Shown here: piece after piece, positions 33,580 through 41,396 of the stretch
Position numbering within the stretch: the first letter of the stretch is position 1
Layout: every line of letters starts with the position of its first letter
Assembly (NCBI GenBank): GCA_024102795.1
Contig: JAGFJK010000063.1
Location: 1-41,677, forward strand
DNA length: 41,677 nt
Direction: 5' to 3'
From: Pirellulaceae bacterium
Lineage (GTDB): Bacteria; Planctomycetota; Planctomycetia; Pirellulales; Pirellulaceae
Notes under the pieces: model-generated
The model's database searches: none
Seen by the model: only the letters and a program-made list of their open reading frames with translations
Told to the model about the DNA's origin: nothing
Made by a program: the position numbers and the translations under genes

Positions 33580-34926
33580 TCAGATCAGTTCGCGGATCGG
33601 CTTCCCATGCGGCACCAGCGGCACGGCGCGGCCCAGCCGATCGGGAATGGTCCGCGCGGGGTCGATCCCCAGCGCGGCGTACAGCGTGGCCAGCAAATCA
33701 CCCGGCTCCAGCGGGCGATCGTGCGGCTGGCCGCCATCGGGCGTCGTGGAGCCGACGATCTGGCCACAACGCAGCCCTCCCCCGCTCAACACCACCGACA
33801 TCGCCTGCGGCCAATGGCCGCGGCCCGCATTGGCGTCGATCCGGGGAGTGCGGCCAAACTCGCCGTAGGCTGCCACCAGCACCTCGTCGCTCAGGCCCTG
33901 CTGGCCCAGGTCCTCGACCAGCGCGCTCAGTGCCTGGTCGTATCTCGGCAGACGCTTGACCAGATTGGGTTCCAGCGTGTAGTGGTCGTCCCACCAGTCC
34001 ACGTCCTTCTCGTACAAGTTGATCGTCACGAACGTCACGCCGGCCTGCACCAGCCGCCGGGCCAGCAGCGCGGCCTGGCCCCAGGCGTGCCGGCCGTACA
34101 GCGTGTGCATCGCTTCGGGTTCGCGCGCCAGATCGAAGGCGTCGCGGGCACTGCGGCTGCCAATCAATTCGTACGCCTGCTGCTGCACCTGGTCCGCGGC
34201 CCGCAACTGGTCGCTGCCGTCCAGCCGCGAGCGGAAGCGATCGAACTGCCGCAGCAGCCCCCGCCGGTCCTGCAGCCGCTCCAGGCTGACATCCGGCGGC
34301 AGGACGAACCCCGGCCCGCCGTAACGCCGGTTGTTCGGGTCGCTGGCGGCATTGAGCGCATCATAGCGCCTGCCCAGAAAGGCACCCGTCTGGTAGAAGC
34401 CCAGGTGCGTCTGGTAGTCCTCCGGAATGCAGACGTAGGCCGGCATGTCAGGCCGGTTCGGACCGCGAAAGTACGAGACGATCGAACCTTCGCACGGATA
34501 CTGCTGCCCCTGCTGCCGGGCGTTGAGCAGCGGGTAGCCGGTCTGCATCCAATGCGAGCCGTCGTCGTGCACGCCGAGCCGGTGGGCGATCGAACGGACA
34601 ACGGCCAGCCGGTCGGCAATCGCCGCGTGCCGCGGCATGTATTCGTTGACCAGCAGTCCCGGCAGCCGCGTGACAACCGGTTGAAACGGTCCCCGCACCT
34701 CGGCCGGCGCCGCCGGCTTCATGTCATACATATCGATGTGCGACGGGCCGCCCGCCAGCCAGAACAGGATGGCCGCTCGCGCTCGCCCCGACGACGACGC
34801 CCCTGCCGCGGGCCGCAGCCTGAGGAATTGCTCCAGCGTCAACCCGCCAAAACCCAACGCGCCGATCCGCAGCACCGCCCGCCGATTCAACGAGGCATCC
34901 GGAACAGAATGAGCTTGGGTCGCCAT
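33580..34926 (-). CDS. DUF1501 protein, Tat-exported, 448 aa (no. 2)
   Basis: A second member of the DUF1501 family. The Tat signal is NRRAVLRIGALGFGGLTLEQ (RR at 15-16). Later segments include AILFWLAGGPSHIDMYDMKP (about 52-71), HDDGSHWMQTGYPLLNARQQ and AYGEFGRTPRIDANAGRGHW. The ATG at 34926 puts the Tat motif at a normal distance. No DUF1549/DUF1553 gene is adjacent. The gene converges with the sialidase-like gene 43 bases away. The substrate is unknown. Confidence 0.9.
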   Translation of the reverse strand: MATQAHSVPDASLNRRAVLRIGALGFGGLTLEQFLRLRPAAGASSSGRARAAILFWLAGGPSHIDMYDMKPAAPAEVRGPFQPVVTRLPGLLVNEYMPRHAAIADRLAVVRSIAHRLGVHDDGSHWMQTGYPLLNARQQGQQYPCEGSIVSYFRGPNRPDMPAYVCIPEDYQTHLGFYQTGAFLGRRYDALNAASDPNNRRYGGPGFVLPPDVSLERLQDRRGLLRQFDRFRSRLDGSDQLRAADQVQQQAYELIGSRSARDAFDLAREPEAMHTLYGRHAWGQAALLARRLVQAGVTFVTINLYEKDVDWWDDHYTLEPNLVKRLPRYDQALSALVEDLGQQGLSDEVLVAAYGEFGRTPRIDANAGRGHWPQAMSVVLSGGGLRCGQIVGSTTPDGGQPHDRPLEPGDLLATLYAALGIDPARTIPDRLGRAVPLVPHGKPIRELI

Positions 34927-35020
34927 GCGTGGCGTGCCTTTGCCAAAGCAGGATGACGATCTTCCGAACGCCAAGTCTCGCGGGATCCGCCAGCCGCGTC
35001 AAGCGCGCCGCCACGCATGG

Positions 35021-35207
35021 CAAAGTGGTCATCACGCTCCGCGTGATGATCCCCTTCACGCTGGACGCTGCCCGCCGTTGCCGGTCTCGATCCGCCAGGG
35101 CAGCTACGGTCGGACCGCCGCGTTGCTGGCTCCTTTGAATTCTGGCCGCGGTTAAGACCGAAGCTGCGGCTGAAAGGCTCATCACGCGGAGCGTGATGGC
35201 TACTTTG
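35021..35207. repeat. GTAGCC REPIN-like element, copy 1 (187 bp)
   Basis: The ends are inverted copies of a REP-like unit: CAAAGTGGTCATCACGCTCC-type at the left and the complement of CAAAGTAGCCATCACGCTCC at the right. Each end is a hairpin (ATCACGC-TCC-GCGTGAT at 35031-35047; ATCACGC-GGA-GCGTGAT at 35181-35197). The interior is homologous, in the other orientation, to the copy at 37688. It fills the gap between DUF1501 no. 2 and mqnC. Confidence 0.75.
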
Positions 35208-35217
35208 CAATTCGCCG

Positions 35218-36354
35218 TTAGACGGCCAGTTGCGCCAGTTCGCGCTGGTCCCGGCGGCGACAGGCTTCCAACGCCCGCCGTTCGTGCTCCTCCCCAATCA
35301 GCTCGTAGAACACGTTGCGCTGGCGAGGCGTGTAGCCCAGCTCGGTGATCGCCTCCCGGATCTGATCCAAGGTCAGATAATGCACCGTGCCCGCCTCGGC
35401 GACCACGTTCTCCTCGATCATCAGACTGCCCATGTCATTGGCGCCGAACTGCAAACCGAGCTGTCCGATTTTCAGACCTTGAGTGACCCAACTGGATTGG
35501 ATGTTGGGGAAGTTATCCAGGTACAGCCGCGAGACGGCCTGCGTCTTGAGGTACTCCACCGGCGTGGCGGGCGGCGTGTCGGCCATGTCCGTGTTGTCCG
35601 GCTGGAACGTCCAGCAGATAAAGGCCGTGAAGCCGCCCGTTTCGTCCTGCAGATCCCGCAGCCGGTCCAGATGCTCGATCCGTTCGGCCAGTGTCTCGAC
35701 GTGCCCGAACATCATGGTCGCCGTGCTTCGCCCGCCCAGTTGATGCCAGACCCGCATCACGTTCAACCAGTCGTCGGTCATCACCTTGCCGCGCGTGATG
35801 GCGGCCCGCACGCGGTCGACCAGAATCTCGGCGCCGCCGCCGGGGATGCTGCCCAGACCGGCCGCCCGCAGCCGCTCCAGCACGCTGCGAATCGAGACCT
35901 TGGCGACCTTCGTGAAGTGATGCAGTTCGGGCGGGCTGAAGCCGTGGATGTTGACCTGTGGAAACTGCTGCTTGATGTCCCTCAGCAGCTCTTCGTACCA
36001 CTCCAGCGGCAGTTTGGGATGCAGGCCGCCCTGCATCAGAATCTGGTTGCCGCCCAGTTCCACCGTCTCGCGCACCTTGGACAACAGCACCTCGCGCGGC
36101 AGGACGTAGCCTTCCTCATGTCCGGGGCGGCGGTAAAACGCGCAGAAGTCACAGACCGCGGCGCAGATGTTCGTATAGTTGATGTTGCGGTCGATGTTGT
36201 ACGTGCGGTACGGTTCGGGGTGCATGCGGCGAGCGACCTCATCGGCCGCCCGGCCGATCGCCGCCAGGTCGCGTGATTCCAGCAACCGCAATCCCTCGTC
36301 GCGCGACAGCCGCCGGCCGGCAACCGCCTTCTCCAAAATCGTCGCCACACTCAT
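35218..36354 (-). CDS. mqnC: Cyclic dehypoxanthinyl futalosine synthase MqnC, 378 aa
   Basis: MqnC is a radical-SAM enzyme of the futalosine route to menaquinone; it turns dehypoxanthine futalosine into the cyclic form. The iron-sulfur cluster cysteines are clear at 64, 68 and 71 (NYTNICAAVCDFCAFYR). Further family marks are GGLHPKLPLEWYEELLRDIK, INIHGFSPPELHH-type sequence, GLGSIPGGGAEILVDRVR and TFQPDNTDM. I use the ATG at 36354 (GAGG about ten bases upstream); a TTG at 36375 is an alternative. The mqnA gene lies 28 bases upstream on the same strand, so the two form an operon. Confidence 0.95.
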   Translation of the reverse strand: MSVATILEKAVAGRRLSRDEGLRLLESRDLAAIGRAADEVARRMHPEPYRTYNIDRNINYTNICAAVCDFCAFYRRPGHEEGYVLPREVLLSKVRETVELGGNQILMQGGLHPKLPLEWYEELLRDIKQQFPQVNIHGFSPPELHHFTKVAKVSIRSVLERLRAAGLGSIPGGGAEILVDRVRAAITRGKVMTDDWLNVMRVWHQLGGRSTATMMFGHVETLAERIEHLDRLRDLQDETGGFTAFICWTFQPDNTDMADTPPATPVEYLKTQAVSRLYLDNFPNIQSSWVTQGLKIGQLGLQFGANDMGSLMIEENVVAEAGTVHYLTLDQIREAITELGYTPRQRNVFYELIGEEHERRALEACRRRDQRELAQLAV

Positions 36355-36382
36355 CCGCTTTTCCCTCGTCGCCAACCGCCGT

Positions 36383-37177
36383 TCAGACCGGTATCAGCTC
36401 CAGATCCACGGCACAGGTCCGGAACAGTTCCAGCCCCTGCCGCTCGCGGGGCCCCAGGTAAAAATACAAATTGTCGCGCAAGTACGACAGGCAGTCGTCC
36501 ACCGACAGCCGCACGCGCTGGGCCTCCGCCGCCGCGATTCCGGCCAGGTCCCGCAGGCCCTCGTCCCGAGCCCGCTGCAGCACCTCGGCCACTCCGTCCA
36601 GGTCCACGCCCGGCCGGGCGACCCACATGGCGAAGACGAACGGCAGCTCCGACCAGCGGCACCATTGATCGCCCAGGTCCCACTGTTCGATGAACGGACC
36701 CCGCGGCGAATGGATCGCCCGATCGCCGATCAGCAGCACGGCGTCGGTTGCCGCGTCCGTCGCGTGCGCCCCGATCGGCAGCGGCTCCAGCCGAGGTTCC
36801 AGGCCGAACTTCTGTTTGAGCAGAATCCGGACCAGCGCGGCGCTCGTGCGCGACCCCTCGTCCAGCGCCAGCGACCGAATACGCTCCATCGGCACGCGAC
36901 TCAGCAACTTGACGCTCCACACCGGCCCGCGGCAGCCAATGCAGGCATCCGAAACGATCGAATAGGCCGGGTTGTGAAAGTATTCGACCGAGGGAATCAA
37001 CGCCACGTCGAGCGTCCCGCCGGCCAACTTGTCCGCCAGACGGCTCGGCAGATCAAACTGCAAATCAAGCCACGGCGTCAGCCGGCCAAGGCCGTGCACC
37101 AGCGGCCTGGTATTCAGGTACGAGACCGCTCCTACCCGGATCACGCCCGTCTTGTCGCCTGGCTCATCCACGACCAC
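36383..37177 (-). CDS. mqnA: Chorismate dehydratase MqnA, 264 aa
   Basis: MqnA makes 3-[(1-carboxyvinyl)oxy]benzoate from chorismate, the first step of the futalosine pathway. The family signature VGAVSYLNTRPLVHGLG opens the domain, followed by LPSRLADKLAGGTLDVALIP, SVEY, and SLALDEGSRTSAALVRILL, as in the periplasmic-binding-protein fold of the enzyme. No ATG stands at the right distance; I chose the GTG at 37177, with GGGAG nearby, giving the usual family length. A GTG at 37171 is equally possible. It is followed at once by mqnC. Other mqn genes are not in the window. Confidence 0.92.
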   Translation of the reverse strand: MVVDEPGDKTGVIRVGAVSYLNTRPLVHGLGRLTPWLDLQFDLPSRLADKLAGGTLDVALIPSVEYFHNPAYSIVSDACIGCRGPVWSVKLLSRVPMERIRSLALDEGSRTSAALVRILLKQKFGLEPRLEPLPIGAHATDAATDAVLLIGDRAIHSPRGPFIEQWDLGDQWCRWSELPFVFAMWVARPGVDLDGVAEVLQRARDEGLRDLAGIAAAEAQRVRLSVDDCLSYLRDNLYFYLGPRERQGLELFRTCAVDLELIPV

Positions 37178-37340
37178 GATTCTCCCGCTCGTACCCCTAC
37201 CTCGCTGGCCTTGGCCGGGAGGACGCAGAGTCCACTCGCGCCGCAAGCTGAGGCGATTATAGGAGTCCGCTTCCAGACCCGCCAAGGGCAGCAGCGCCGA
37301 CTCTTACAGTGGCAGATCGCGCCCAAAAGCCTGGTTTGGC

Positions 37341-37692
37341 TCTCTCCCCGTTTCGAGACCGTGCAGCATTTAAGTTACTTTGCTGAAGGGATTTGGCGTT
37401 ATGACCGACGGACAACGTGGATGGTCTCCGCGTCGGCGAGCGCTCCCCCTCAATATCCCTCTGGCTCCCTCCCCGGCTTCCGGGGAGGGCTGGGGAGGGG
37501 CTCTTTGGTGCTCTGCCAAACTCAACCCGCAACTGCCATATTCACTCAACTACACCTGGACACATACATACGGACTCGGACTCGGACTCGGATTCGGCAT
37601 ATGAATCACTACGAATCGGCTTTCGCTGCTGTACATTGCGCGAGATGAGCACATGGTTGTCCGTTCGAACCCGTCAGGCCCCCTCCCCAAAG
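37341..37692 (-). repeat. Composite repeat, copy C
   Basis: In reverse orientation this copy matches copy B (interior) and copy A (outer flank, from CTCTCCCCGTTTCGAGACCG to the GAGCGCTCGCC-type block). It contains a hexamer run (ACTCGG repeated about four times, 37571-37596) absent from copies A and B. Its far end is shortened (CCCCCTCCCCAAAG) where the next repeat begins. Confidence 0.65.
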
Positions 37693-37875
37693 TAGCCATC
37701 ACGCTCCGCGTGATGAGCCTTCCGACCGCCGTTTGAACCCACCGCCGCAGCCAGTGTCCAGCCGGACTTACGGGTGGCACAGGTCCGGCCGCTCCTCAAT
37801 GACCGATGGTGACTCCCTGCGACAGGAGACGTTGAGTCTGCAAGGGCTCATAACGCGGAGCGTGACGACTACTTT
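37688..37875. repeat. GTAGCC REPIN-like element, copy 2 (188 bp)
   Basis: The left end is CAAAGTAGCCATCACGCTCC (37688-37707), continuing as GCGTGAT; the right end is a slightly decayed inverted copy (TAACGC-GGA-GCGTGACGAC, 37851-37868, then TACTTTG). The length equals copy 1 within one base, and the interior is related to copy 1 in reverse orientation. It abuts composite repeat copy C. Confidence 0.72.
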
Positions 37876-37994
37876 GCCGGAGCTCCCCATCCTGCCAAAT
37901 CGACCCCAGAGGTCAATAGACTGAACCGTCAACTCACGGCCGAGTTAACCAGGCGAGTACCGGTAAGAGGGCTCTGAACCGAGTCGGGGTCGAG

Positions 37995-38351
37995 CTACCA
38001 GCAGCAGCCGTTTGCGGCCCCGAACCCGGCAGAGCCGGTCATGCCGGGCACGACCGGGGCCAGGTAAGGGTCGTTGAAGATGTAACGGGCCTTGGCGTCG
38101 GCCGCCGCCTGCTTGTAGATCTGCCAGGCCGTCGACGTCGAACCGTCGGCCCGGTACTGCTTCCACAGCCCGTCCAGCTCCTGAGTATAGGCTTCCCATT
38201 GCATCCGCCGCAGATCGTCCACCGCTCGCCGCTCGAACGTGCGGAGCGTAGGCTGGGCATAGTGGGCCGGCTGAGCGTGGTTGACAACCGGCGCTCCCGG
38301 CGGGACGGCAACGGCAGACAAAGCGATCGACAACGCAAGACTGCTCCACAT
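37995..38351 (-). CDS. Small secreted protein, 118 aa
   Basis: The family is not recognised. A short signal peptide (MWSSLALSIALSAVAVPPGA, about 1-22) leads to a helical region (TFERRAVDDLRRMQWEAYTQ, about 38-57, then ELDGLWKQYRADG) and a small C-terminal domain ending in GFGAANGCCW with two adjacent cysteines. GGGAGA lies nine bases before the ATG. It sits alone between the repeat region and the pseudouridine synthase gene, both of which it shares its strand with. Confidence 0.65.
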   Translation of the reverse strand: MWSSLALSIALSAVAVPPGAPVVNHAQPAHYAQPTLRTFERRAVDDLRRMQWEAYTQELDGLWKQYRADGSTSTAWQIYKQAAADAKARYIFNDPYLAPVVPGMTGSAGFGAANGCCW

Positions 38352-38439
38352 GGTACGACTCTCCCGCGATCTGGGTTTCCTGGGGGCGAAATGCCGCGAT
38401 TTTCTCTACTCTAGTTCGCCGGCGCGCGAAGTGGCAGCA

Positions 38440-39213
38440 CTAGCTCGAAGCCGGCGCCGACGTCCCGGAGGCAGGCCCGCTCCAGCCGCTCGGGTCGTTG
38501 GAATCGCTGGAATCGGTACCACCAACCCAGTCGGGCCAACCGGCGGGCAAGGGAGCCGTAAAGTCCAGCGGCTCGCGCGTCATCGGATGCCGCAGGGCCA
38601 GGCGGCGAGCGTGCAGCGCGATCCAGCGGTCGCGCGGATCGGCCGCCGGCGGCCCGAACGACCGCTGGGAACCGTACTGTTCGTCGCCCCAGATGGGACA
38701 GCCGCGAGTGGCCAACTGAACCCGAATCTGGTGCGTCCGTCCAGTCTCTAATTCAATCGCCAGCCAGAAACGATCCTCCCGGCGGCCGAAAAGCTGGTAG
38801 TGCAGGATGGCTATCCGGCCCTCGGCGTGCTCCTCCGGCACCACCTCAGCCCGTGCTTCCCCAGGCACCTTGCGGAGAAAGTCGCGGAGCGTGCCCCGCG
38901 GCTCCGGCAACTGGCCTTCGATAATCGCCCAGTAGACCTTGCTGACCAGCCTTCCCGCAAACTGCTCGGCCAGCCGGCGAGTCGCCCGCTCGTGGCGGGC
39001 AAACACCATCACACCCGACACGGGCCGATCCAGGCGGTGCGGCACGCCCAGATAGATTCTGCCCGCCTTGCCTTCCCGCTGCCGCAGGAACTGCTTGATG
39101 CGAGTCTCCAAACTGTCGATGCCGGGCGGAGCTTGCGTCAGCAAACCCGCGGGCTTGTTGACGACCAGGCAAGGCCCTTGCTCGTACAGAATCTCAAATC
39201 CCGTGGGCTGCAT
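38440..39213 (-). CDS. RluA-family pseudouridine synthase, 257 aa
   Basis: These enzymes isomerise uridine to pseudouridine in rRNA or tRNA. The catalytic motif HRLDRPVSGV is at about 59-68, with the catalytic Asp at 62. Other family marks are LVVNKPAGLLTQ near the start, KVYWAIIEG, and LETGRTHQIRVQLATRGCPI followed by GDEQYG. I chose the ATG at 39213, where the family homology begins; an upstream extension would be encoded by the REP-like repeat at 39265. No S4 RNA-binding domain precedes the catalytic domain. The last 25 residues are a Ser/Gly/Pro-rich tail. Which uridine it targets cannot be read. Confidence 0.9.
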   Translation of the reverse strand: MQPTGFEILYEQGPCLVVNKPAGLLTQAPPGIDSLETRIKQFLRQREGKAGRIYLGVPHRLDRPVSGVMVFARHERATRRLAEQFAGRLVSKVYWAIIEGQLPEPRGTLRDFLRKVPGEARAEVVPEEHAEGRIAILHYQLFGRREDRFWLAIELETGRTHQIRVQLATRGCPIWGDEQYGSQRSFGPPAADPRDRWIALHARRLALRHPMTREPLDFTAPLPAGWPDWVGGTDSSDSNDPSGWSGPASGTSAPASS

Positions 39214-39264
39214 CGATGGCCTGGCTCGCCCAGGTGCACTCGGAAAAACAACCGGGGCGCCGTC

Positions 39265-39580
39265 ACTTTCGCGGAGCAATTGTCGCCTTTCGCTCCGCGA
39301 AAGTAGCGGGCCGGTTGTGAGGGCCTAGATTGCACACTCTTTGCCGCTGCACACGCTACTTTCGCGGAGCATTTGTCGCCTTTCGCTCCGCGAAAGTAGC
39401 GGGCCCCTTGTGAGGGCTCTCGTGGCACACTCTTGACCGCTGCACACGCAACTTTCGCGGAGCATTTGTCGCCTTTCGCTCCGCGAAAGTAGCGGGCCCC
39501 TCGTGAGGGCTCTCGTGGCACGCTCTTGACCGCTGCACACGCAACTTTCGCGGAGCGAAAGGCGACTAAGCGCCGAGCGA
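39265..39580. repeat. GTCGCC REP-like array: three ~93-bp tandem units plus a part unit
   Basis: Units start at 39265, 39359, 39451 and 39544 (spacing 94, 92, 93). Each complete unit begins ACTTTCGCGGAGC, continues TTGTCGCC, then TTTCGC-TCC-GCGAAA, then GTAGCGGGCC and a spacer ending GCACACGC. CTTTCGCGGAGC and GCTCCGCGAAAG pair as a 12-bp stem. The 373-base gap 39214-39586 is almost wholly this array; no gene is seen. The spacers are near-identical copies, so this is not a CRISPR. Confidence 0.85.
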
Positions 39581-39586
39581 AAGCGA

Positions 39587-41062
39587 CTATACCTGGCCGG
39601 CCGAGGGTACCACGAACGGCTTGCGATACTCGCGGGTCAACATGGCGTTGGCCGCGTCGTTGCCGACGATCGTCTCGGTGGCGGTGTCCACTCGCAGGGC
39701 CAGGCCCATGCCCAGCTTGGCCTCGTCCAGCGACACCTTGTTGTCCTTCAAATGCTGGATCGTGCGTTCCAGCGTCTCCACGTTGTTGTCGGTCGAGTGG
39801 AACTCGCGCAGCCGCGGCAGGGCCTCCGCCAGGCTCATTTGCTGTCCCAGCAGGTACGAGATGTTGCCCAGATGGCACAGCGCGCTGGACACGTGGCCCT
39901 CTTCGATGTCGCCCGTCAGATCCGCGACCTTGCGGCTGCGGACCGCCTTGAGGAAGTTGGCGAAGTGGTTCGCGTCGTTGCCCGGTTGCGAGATCTCCTG
40001 CACCTTGCGGCCGTCGCGGTCGAACACCACGCCGCTGTAGTAGTTGGGGATGACCAAGTAGCCTTCCGTCCCCTCGAAGATCACGCCCACCTTCGCCGAT
40101 TTGTAGTCGTCCGTCGCCAGCCCGCGGACCTCGAACACCAGCGACTTGTCGCCGTAATCGTGGATCACGACCTGCGTGTTGGCCGTGTCGCCCGCGTCCG
40201 TGTAGCCGTAGCGGCCGCCGTAGCTGAGCACCGCCTGGCCGAGTCCCGGCTCGCCCAGGCCCCAGCGGGCGATGTCCATCTGGTGGATCCCCTGGTTGCC
40301 CAGGTCGCCGTTGCCGTAGGGCCACTGCCAGTGCCAGTCGTAGTGAAACTGCTTCCGAGTCACCGGGGCCATGGGGGCCGGTCCGAGCCACAAATCGTAA
40401 TTCACACTGCTCGGCACGGCGTACTCGCCCCGCGGCCCGATCTCGCCGCGGCGCTTGTAGCACAGCCCGCGAGCCACCCGGACGTCGCCCAGCTTGCCGT
40501 CATGCAGGTACTGGATCGAGCTGATCATGCCCGGATTCGAACGCGACTGGGTGCCCGTCTGGCAGATCCGGTTGTACTTGCGGGCCGCCTCCACGATCCG
40601 CCGTCCCTCGCTCACATTGTGGCTGACCGGCTTCTCGACGTACACATCCTTGCCGGCCTGAATGGCCCAGATGGCGCCCAGTGCGTGCCAGTGGTTGGGC
40701 GTGGCGATGCTGACGATGTCGACGCGATCGTCTTCCAGAACCTTGCGCAGGTCCTCTTCAAACTGCGGGACTCGGCCCCCTTGCCGCTTGCCCACCTCGG
40801 TGGCCCGCTGTTGACCGATCTCCCGATCCACATCGCAGATGTACAGGATCTCCGTGTCGTTGCGGCCGGCGAAGGCCCCGATGTGACTGCCCCCTCGCCC
40901 CTTCACCCCCACGACGGCGACTCCCAATTTTTCGTTGGGAGACTTGCTCTGAGTTTCCTCCTCGGCCAAGACCAGACTCTGGCCCGCACTGGCCGCGACG
41001 GCGGCCGCCGCAGCGGCCAACATGGAGTCTTCGAGAAACTGGCGGCGTGTTCGATCGGACAT
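39587..41062 (-). CDS. Gfo/Idh/MocA oxidoreductase, Tat-exported, 491 aa (no. 2)
   Basis: A second NAD(P)-dependent dehydrogenase of this family. The Tat signal has RR at 6-7 (TRRQFLEDSMLAAAAAAVAA). The Rossmann Gly motif is VGVKGRGGSHIGAF (about 51-64) and the Glu-Lys-Pro is at 143-145 (VYVEKPVSHN). The C-terminal domain includes YDWHWQWPYGNGDLGNQGIH. The ATG at 41062 has AAGGAG about nine bases upstream. The same REP-like repeat flanks the gene on both sides (39265-39580 and 41171-41370). No glycosidase is adjacent in the window. The substrate is unknown. Confidence 0.9.
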   Translation of the reverse strand: MSDRTRRQFLEDSMLAAAAAAVAASAGQSLVLAEEETQSKSPNEKLGVAVVGVKGRGGSHIGAFAGRNDTEILYICDVDREIGQQRATEVGKRQGGRVPQFEEDLRKVLEDDRVDIVSIATPNHWHALGAIWAIQAGKDVYVEKPVSHNVSEGRRIVEAARKYNRICQTGTQSRSNPGMISSIQYLHDGKLGDVRVARGLCYKRRGEIGPRGEYAVPSSVNYDLWLGPAPMAPVTRKQFHYDWHWQWPYGNGDLGNQGIHQMDIARWGLGEPGLGQAVLSYGGRYGYTDAGDTANTQVVIHDYGDKSLVFEVRGLATDDYKSAKVGVIFEGTEGYLVIPNYYSGVVFDRDGRKVQEISQPGNDANHFANFLKAVRSRKVADLTGDIEEGHVSSALCHLGNISYLLGQQMSLAEALPRLREFHSTDNNVETLERTIQHLKDNKVSLDEAKLGMGLALRVDTATETIVGNDAANAMLTREYRKPFVVPSAGQV

Positions 41063-41170
41063 CGGCAGGCTCCTTGGCGGGTACGTGGAGGACACAACGG
41101 GCGACTCCGCCCGCGACATGCGTGGCCTACAGCATACCACAAGAGCCGCCTGTTGGCGACGCGCCAGAAA

Positions 41171-41370
41171 TAGTCGCCTTTCGCTCCGCGAAAGTAGCGG
41201 GCCCCATGTGAGGGCTCGCGCGGCACGCTCTTTGCCACGGCACACGCTACTTTCGCGGAGCGAAAGGCGACTATCACGCTACTTTCGCGGAGCGAAAGGC
41301 GACTATCACGCTACTTTCGCGGAGCGAAAGGCGACTATCACGCTACTTTCGCGGAGCGAAAGGCGACTAT
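41171..41370. repeat. GTCGCC REPIN-like element followed by 32-bp tandem repeats
   Basis: An inverted pair of the REP-like unit spans 41171-41274 (TAGTCGCCTTTCGCTCCGCG at the left, its complement at the right), enclosing a spacer like those at 39265. The right unit is then repeated exactly: four perfect 32-bp copies at 41243-41274, 41275-41306, 41307-41338 and 41339-41370. The 334-base gap holds no gene. Confidence 0.9.
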
Positions 41371-41396
41371 AAAGGGCGAAGCGTGAGCGACAACAC

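Larger units (their letters stand above)
37178..37994. other. 817-base intergenic region made of two repeats
   Basis: No gene is supported. The region is composite repeat copy C (37341-37692), then the GTAGCC REPIN-like element (37688-37875), then about 120 bases with nothing recognised. The mqnA promoter should lie in the first 160 bases. Confidence 0.55.

Noticed and set aside
39265..39580. Regular repeats with spacers, at first sight like a CRISPR array
   Set aside because: The units are about 93 bp, strongly palindromic over most of the conserved part, and the spacers are near-identical copies of each other. No cas gene is near.
41243..41370. Four perfect 32-bp repeats, possible iterons of an origin
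   Set aside because: They are tandem copies of the same REP-like palindrome found at 39265 and 41171, with no spacer, no AT-rich region and no replication initiator gene next to them.
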